Assembly (NCBI GenBank): GCA_012064385.1
Contig: QRDG01000419.1
Location: 620,001-684,000 of the forward strand
Direction: 5' to 3'
DNA: 64,000 nucleotides
DNA from: Puccinellia tenuiflora
Taxonomy: Eukaryota > Streptophyta > Magnoliopsida > Poales > Poaceae
Shown here: positions 58,069-64,000 of the stretch, one piece after another
Layout of the letters: each line of letters opens with the position of its first letter
Position numbering within the stretch: the first letter of the stretch is position 1
Position numbers and translations under genes: made by a program
The notes under the pieces: model-generated
Seen by the model: the letters and a program-made list of their open reading frames with translations, nothing else
Database searches by the model: none
Told to the model about the DNA's origin: nothing

Positions 58069-58968
58069 TGGATCCGATGAATTGTGGAAGTAATTACTTT
58101 TGTTCATCTTTGTGTTGTGTTTTATCTATGATCTTGCATGCTCTCCGATGCTAGTTGATTCTTTGGTCAAGTAATTATTAGTGTTGTATGAGGGAGTATT
58201 TATGCTAGATAGTGGGTTCATGCCTCTCTTGTCTGAGCTCGGGCTGACAGAAACGATCAAGACAAGAGATGTGATGTTGCCACTAGGGAGAAAACACCGG
58301 TGTGATTTCCTTGTGTTATTTACATTGATTACATTATGCACTTTGCTTATTGCAATGATCTGTTGCTTCCAACTTAGTAATTTTGGGTGACATGCTGGAT
58401 AGCGATCCCAAGGTGGATTATTAGTCATAGATGAAGTTGGAAGAAGGTCTATGTATTTGACGTAATGCCCATATTAGACGATACAGTGAACTATATTGTT
58501 TTATGATAGCCTTGTTGTGCGCCCACAATTCTGTCAATTGCCATGCTGTAATTTGTTTACCCATCATGTATATCTTTTGGAGAGACACCTCTAGTGAACT
58601 GATCCCGGTCCTATTTTCCTACATTGCTTACAACCGTTTTCATAGCTTTTCATCATCATTTGCTCGCTGGTCATATTTCACTCTCATCATATTTTACATC
58701 CACACATTTAATTCTTTGTGTTCAGCAAGCCGGAGAGATTGAAAACCTCTCTGTTTCATTAGGGCAAAGTAGTTTGTTTGTGATTGTGTGCAGGTCCACG
58801 TCAGCACGCCGACAACACCTCTTTTCTGGCACCGTTAACACCTTGCTAAGCCTTCTCCAAGTCATACTGGTTCGATAACCTTGGTTTTGTAATCAAGGGA
58901 AACTGCTGCTTTGCTGTATCATACCTTCCTCCAGGGGTCTCACAGCGAACGTGTGATCCACGTCATCA
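58069..58968 (+). repeat. LTR fragment of the gypsy element
   Basis: Ends CACGTCATCA, the same end type as the other gypsy LTRs here, followed by a primer-site-like sequence. The left part is cut where the solo LTR and LINE remnant lie. Short open frames are not supported as genes. Confidence 0.6.
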
Positions 58969-59048
58969 AGCTCTTTTTCTTGTGTCGTTGCTAGGGATTT
59001 GAAGAAGGCTTCTCGAACTACCAAGTCCTCCGTCAACAGCTCTTTTTC

Positions 59049-59066
59049 TGGCGTCGTTGTCGGGGA
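59049..59066 (+). other. Degenerate primer binding site
   Basis: TGGCGTCGTTGTCGGGGA, 16 of 18 to the tRNA-Asp type. A second, weaker version (TTGTGTCGTTGCTAGGGA, 58980-58997) lies 69 bases earlier and fits the distance from the LTR better. Both are preceded by AGCTCTTTTTCT. Confidence 0.7.
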
Positions 59067-59254
59067 CTTGGCAGCTTCAGCTAGGGGAGTTTCACACATC
59101 CTTTCACTTTACTTTGTTATTGTCTTGCTTAGTATATTTTTTTTAGTCTTGTTTTGCCTTTTGTTTGCTCTAAAACTGAAAAACAAAAAAATTGAAAATT
59201 CCAGCAACTAGTTTCTTTTTGTTTTGCGTAGTTTCTTGCTTTTATCTTGTGGAA

Positions 59255-62107
59255 ATGAGTTCAGCTGAGAACACCAAGTTGTGTGACTGCACTAGCACGA
59301 ATAATGATGACTTTATATGCACACCTATTGCTCCACCGGCTGCCACAGCCGAATTTTACGAGATAAAGCCTGCTTTATTAAATCTTGTCATGAAAGAGCA
59401 ATTTTCTGGTGCTAGTGGTGATGATGTCGTGATACGTCGCAAATGTATCTACTTTTCCAAACACTTTGCTATTGTTTTGCCTCTGATTATTAATGAATTT
59501 GTTTCGAACTAACCCGAACTGACACTGTTTTTAGCAGAATTGCATTTGGTGTCTTTCTTTTGTGCAGGGTTCAGAAGTTCGCGGAAAATTCCAGAAAAAT
59601 TATAAAAAATATTTTTGAGGGAAAGAGCCACGGAGCCAGAAGACCGCGAGGGGAGGGGGGCACCCCAAAAGCAAGGGCGGGTCGCACTCGCGGGTGGGGT
59701 CCAGGCCGCGGCAGGAGGCCGCCCCTACCCCTGGGACCTCGCCTCTCGGCCCCCCTTCGCTTATAAGCACCCTTTCGACCTAAAACGTGAGCCCCCCGAA
59801 CACTTTTTCCAGAAACCTTACGGAGCTCCGCCGCCATCACGAACCCTAAATTCGGGGTCCAGGATCGCTTTTCCGGCACCCTGCCGGAGTGGAGATCGCC
59901 GCCATCGTCACCGCCAACGCCTCTCCATCAACCATCCATGTCGTCCCCCTCTATGTGTGAGTAGTTCCCTGCTGTAGGAAAGGGGATGGAAGGGATTGAA
60001 TAAGATTGCTCATGTATTTCGATGCCAAATTGTTAGGGCACGATGCCTAGTATCTATTTGTGTTAATCATCGTTGGTGCAACTAGTTATGCTTAATGCTT
60101 GTCACTTTGGGCCCGGGTGCCATGTTTTCAGATCTGAACACTTATGTTTGCATGAGTATAATTGTTGTTTGGATCCTATCTACTAGTTCAATGCACTTGT
60201 TGTCAACCGGAACCGGAGACCCCGAGTGACATAAACGGGGACATCAATGGGAATGGTTGGCAACTCGAGGGTTACATGTATTTATTGTGTGTTAATGCTT
60301 TGATCCGGTGTTCTATTAAAAGGTACACCTTAATTGCCATTTGTTCCTTAATTGGCCTGGCTGAAACCGGATGGCAGGACAAAAGATGCCGTGAAGTTCT
60401 TATTGTAAGCACGTACGGCTAAATTAGGAATACATGCCTATGACTGTTTGATACTTGGATGCTATTTATATATTTATTTGCTTTGTGCTTAGTTATGTTC
60501 ATTTCATGAGCTATCTTATTCATGCAACGCCCGTCTATCTGTCCCTATGCCTACGGTATTTTAATCCCGCTGTTTACAATCATTACTTTTTCCGTTATCA
60601 TTGCAGTCTTTATTTTACTACTGCTATTACTATTCTACTGCTGCCATCAAATCACTATTACTACTGATAAATTGCTTCGAGAGAAATCCTTTTCAGGTGT
60701 GGTTGAATTGACAACTCAACTGCTAAGGCTTATAAATATTCTTTGGCTCCCCTTGTGTCGAATCAATAAATTAGGGTCAAACTACCCGTGAAGACTGTTG
60801 CGATCCCCTACACTTGTGGGTCATCATGCCGCCTCTCATTTAAATAACTTTGTTGAGTTGTGTGATGTGCAAAAATATAAAGAAGTAGAGGGCGACATCA
60901 TAAAACTGAACCTTTTTCCTTTCTCTTTAAGAGGATGTGCTAAAGATTGGTTATTGTCTTTGACTAGGAATAGTATTGATTCTTGGACTAAATGCAAAGA
61001 TGCTTTTATTGTGAAATATTATCCACCTGCAAAAATTATACAACTGAGGAGTAACATTATGAACTTTAAACAATTTGATAATGAACATGTTGCTCAAGCT
61101 TGGGAAAGAATGAAATCTCTAGTTAAAAACTGTCCCACTCATGGACTGACTACTTGGATGGTCATCCAAACTTTTTATGCAGGATTAAAATTTTCTTCAA
61201 GGAATTTATTGGACTCGGAAGCTGGAGGGACCTTCATGTCCACCACATTAGGTGCTGCAACAAAGCTCTTGGATGAGATGATGGCAAATTATTCACAATG
61301 GCACACCGAGAGAGCTCCTAGTGGTAAGAAGGTAAATTCTGTCGAGAAAATCTCCTCTTTGAGTGATAAGGTTGATATGATTATGTCTATGCTTGCTAGC
61401 AAACAAGTTCCTATTGATCCAAATAATGTTCCTTTAGCTTCTTTGGTTGCTCAAGAGGAACAAGTTGATGTCAATTTTGTTAAAAATAACTTCAACAATA
61501 ATGCTTATAGGAACAACTTTGGTAATAATAATTATAAACCTTATCCTTCAAATTATGGCAATTCTTATGGTAATTCTTACAACAATAATAGAGGTGTGTC
61601 CTCTGATCTTGAAAGCATTCTTAAATATTTTATCACTTCACAAAAAGCTTTCAATAAAATTGTTGAAGAAAAACTAGAGAAACTTGATAATCTTATTATT
61701 AAAGTTGATAGTTTATCTCATGAAGTTGATTTCCTTAAAATATTTTTTTGTCTCATGATGTTAAGGAACATAAAACTTTAAATGCCATACAAGTTAAAAT
61801 TGATAATAATATAAGAATGTTGGCTGAACTACATGCTAGATGGGAAAGAGAAGAAAAAGAGGTTGAAATTGCTGAAAATAGTAAGGGTGCTAATGTTTGC
61901 ACTATTTATACTGATGATGATATTAAAATGTTGAATGCTCAAGAGTCATCTACGGCACCTAAATATGCTAATGGTAAAAGAATAGGAGTTGGAAAAATTT
62001 CTACCATACCTAAAAAGAACCCAAAACTTTCAATCAACACAGAAATTGTTGTTGATAAAAATGCTGAAAATAGTTTTGATGATATGGATTCTTTAGGTGA
62101 TAATGCT
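59255..62107 (+). pseudogene. gypsy gag, interrupted by a solo LTR
   Basis: Part 1 (59255-59429) starts MSSAENTKLCDCTSTNNDDF and reaches LLNLVMKEQFSGASGDD. Part 2 resumes at 60828 with AASHLNNFVELCDVQKYKEV and contains the gag core: LNLFPFSLRGCAKDWLLSL, TKCKDAFIVKYYPPAKI, HVAQAWERMKSLVKNCPTH. It is followed by an Asn-rich stretch (NNFNNNAYRNNFGNNNY) and a coiled-coil-like part. A 1-bp shift in the T-run at about 61745 moves the frame to HDVKEHKTLNAIQVKIDNN, which runs until the next element at 62108. No CCHC knuckle seen. Gag is the particle protein of the element. Confidence 0.92.
59430..60826 (+). mobile_element. Solo LTR (1397 bp) inside gag
   Basis: Starts TGATACGTCGCAAATGTATC and ends CTTGTGGGTCATCA. 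Flanks are TGTCG (59425-59429) and TGCCG (60827-60831), a 5-bp duplication with one transition. Taking it out rejoins gag in frame at GDD-AASH. Same LTR family as 18812-20891. Confidence 0.94.
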
Positions 62108-63615
62108 TGATATGTCTCAAACGTATCTATAATTTTTGAGTGATCCATGCTAGTTTTGTGATATTGTCACATGTTTTTACTATCAAATATATCATTTTTA
62201 TGCATTTTGTCGGACTAACCTATTGACAAGATGCCAAGTGCCAGTTCCCTGTTTTTGCTGTTTTTGTATTTCAGAAAAGTCACAACAGGAAATATCGTCG
62301 GATTGCCCTCAAAATTTACGGAGATTTTTTATGCGATGGAAGCCACACGTGGACCAAAGGGCGACCTGCGGGGCCACGCAGGAGCCAGGGGCGGGTGGCA
62401 GCCGCGGCCCCACCTTGACCCACAGGTGGGGCCCGCCCCTGCCCTCTGGGCACCGCCTCGGCCCCCTCCGACGCCTATAAAATCCCTTTTGACCTAAAAC
62501 CGAGGGGGCGGCGATTATTTTCCAGAAACTCGACCCCGACACGCCGTCACCGAAAACCCTAGTTTGGGGGTCAGATTGATCCTGTTCCGGCACCCTGTCG
62601 GAGGGGGGATCGACCGCCGGAGCCATCTCCATCGACACCGCTGCTTCCCGCGATGAGGAGGGAGTAGTCCCTCACCGGGGCTGAGGCTTATACAAGTAGC
62701 TATGTGGTTATCTCTCTCTCCCATGATGTGATCTTCGTTGTGATCATGAGCTTTGTTAGTGTAGTTGAATACATGATGTTTTCCTATGTGTAATGGATAT
62801 GATGTTGCTTAAGTGGTGTTATTTAGTACAATTTCCGGAGCCACCATTGTGATCATGGTACATTGGTGACAGGATGGGTTCCATGTGTGACTCTATGGAT
62901 AATAGATTGGAAGGATCTTCATCATGAGTTTGTTCGTTATTTGTTGGATTGAATAGATCATGAGGTTTCTTGATGCTTGTGTTATTGAAGAAAGAGACTA
63001 TTCAAGAAATATGTTGTGGTGTATGTTAGTACTATCTTTGGATGCGGATAGTGACATCATGAAGTGTCCATAGATGTGGAATACAAACTTTAAGGTGTGT
63101 TTTTCGTAGCCCTACGCAATTCTCATCCTATTTGATCCACGAAAGAATGATCTCGGAGTAACGTCTACCATGCATGTATTTTTGTGGAACTATTATGTGT
63201 TTAATTATGTTAATGATGTTGAGAGTAGTCACTAGTGAAAGTATGAAGCCTAGGCCTTCTTTCCAAGCATTGATACACCGATTTTAGTCACTTTTATCAC
63301 TTGTTTGCTTGCTGCCATTTTTATTACAGAATTACAAAATCACCTTTTACCATCCATATCACTTGCATTTTACCATCTCTTCGCCGAACTAGTGCACCTA
63401 TATAACTGATAATTGTATTAGGCGTGTTGGGGACACAAGAGACTTCTTGTGTCTTAATTGCAGGGTTGCTTGAGAGGGATATCTTTGACCTCTACCTCCC
63501 GTGGATTCGATAAACCTTAGGTTACTCACTTAAGGGAAATTTGCCGCTGTCCTACAAACCTCTGCGCTTGGAGGCCCAACAAGTCTACAAGAATAGAAGC
63601 GTGTAGTAGACATCA
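62108..63615 (+). repeat. 5' LTR (1508 bp)
   Basis: Starts TGATATGTCTCAAACGTATC and ends GTAGTAGACATCA. It includes a GC-rich stretch (62340-62640) with ACCCTAG-type leader sequence. A start of this kind is found in abundant Triticeae gypsy families of the Sabrina/WHAM type, from memory and not checked. Confidence 0.85.
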
Positions 63616-63625
63616 AGCTAATTTC

Positions 63626-63643
63626 TGGTGCCGTTGCCGGGGA
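63626..63643 (+). other. Primer binding site, tRNA-Asp type
   Basis: TGGTGCCGTTGCCGGGGA, 17 of 18 to the tRNA-Asp complement, ten bases after the LTR. A weak second version lies at about 63686-63703. Confidence 0.88.
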
Positions 63644-63786
63644 CGTAAGGTAAACGGTACTCACACTCCGACGACGAAGCTAATTTCTAGCATTGTTGTT
63701 GGGGAGGTGAGTGCTTGAAGGTATCTTCTTTAGATCTTGCAATTAAATCTTTTTGTTTCTTGTTTTTCTTTCACTAATTCGGTTTA

Positions 63787-63933
63787 ATGGAAAACAACCA
63801 AAAAATTAGAGAGCTTTATAAAATTTATCTTGAAATTGGTCATGATGCTTTTGAAGAGAAAATTAAAAAACCTATGGAACTTTATTTGTGTAGCGGACCT
63901 GCACTTAAAATTAGGCAAGATCCCTGTGTATAG
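63787..63933 (+). CDS. Short leader ORF of the gypsy element
   Basis: 48 codons from the ATG at 63787: MENNQKIRELYKIYLEIGHD ... ALKIRQDPCV, stop TAG at 63931. It is a charged, helical-looking peptide without a known domain, placed where the leader or gag start of this element type lies. It may be the N-terminal part of a longer protein cut by a stop. Confidence 0.5.
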   Translation: MENNQKIRELYKIYLEIGHDAFEEKIKKPMELYLCSGPALKIRQDPCV

Positions 63934-64000
63934 TGCAAATCCCTGGATCGAATCGTTTGCACACACAGTTTATGATGAATACCATAACATTGTATCAATT

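Larger units (their letters stand above)
58069..62107 (+). mobile_element. Ty3/gypsy element, 5' part, split by insertions
   Basis: Order: 3' part of an LTR (to 58968), degenerate tRNA-Asp-type primer sites, gag from 59255, interrupted by a solo LTR (59430-60826) and ended by another gypsy element at 62108. The rest (pol, 3' LTR) would be beyond the window. Confidence 0.8.
62108..64000 (+). mobile_element. Ty3/gypsy element, 5' part, running off the window
   Basis: LTR 62108-63615, primer site, leader with a short ORF. It interrupts the gag frame before it; the left 5-bp flank is ATGCT. Its other end is not in the window. Confidence 0.85.

Overview
The window is a piece of a grass nuclear genome, almost certainly Triticeae (wheat, barley or Aegilops). 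Evidence: LTR retrotransposons with tRNA-Asp-type and tRNA-iMet-type primer sites, Stowaway MITEs with TA target duplications, CACTA ends with CCGGGACTAA subterminal repeats, Helitrons, a TRIM, and three plant gene fragments I can name (CURT1D-like, SF3B2, NHX5/6-like). I see no intact, clearly functional protein-coding gene, no tRNA or rRNA gene and no bacterial features.

Layout. 1-5731: minus-strand Ty3/gypsy element (5' LTR, gag, protease, RT, RNase H, part of integrase), broken by stops and a frameshift, inserted in a LINE 3' remnant. 5919-11400: local repeats, a TIR transposon and about 3 kb of low-copy-looking DNA with no gene. 11505-13925: palindromic CCGTCGGCG array, a 918-bp tandem duplication and a CT microsatellite. 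14125-14665: TRIM containing a Stowaway MITE. 15507-17447: first exons of a CURT1D-like thylakoid protein gene. 18812-22148: gypsy LTR arranged LTR-internal-LTR-internal, with a hAT-like insertion in both LTR copies. 22149-24131: minus-strand gypsy-type fragment with an acidic gag-like ORF. 24132-26549: two CACTA ends around an LTR-like fragment. 26627-26767: last exon of an unidentified gene. 27222-38288: an 11-kb Helitron holding an oppositely oriented 2.4-kb Helitron, a 1.6-kb minisatellite and GC-rich islands. 38747-42318: Stowaway, LTR-like piece, SF3B2 processed pseudogene, NHX fragment. 43624-56073: a whole minus-strand LARD-type element with 4.1-kb LTRs and a perfect GTCGT target duplication; its 3' LTR contains a second LTR in the opposite orientation. 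56560-64000: LINE remnant, solo LTR, and a gypsy gag interrupted by a solo LTR and then by another gypsy element that runs off the window.

Nothing here looks like an operon or a cooperating gene set. The window is best read as layered insertions, and several layers can be ordered by their target-site duplications. The strongest results are the LARD boundaries, the nested Helitrons, the solo LTR inside gag, the hAT-like insertion shared by two LTR copies, and the three recognisable gene fragments. Element family names are avoided where I could not verify them; all assignments rest on motifs read by eye.
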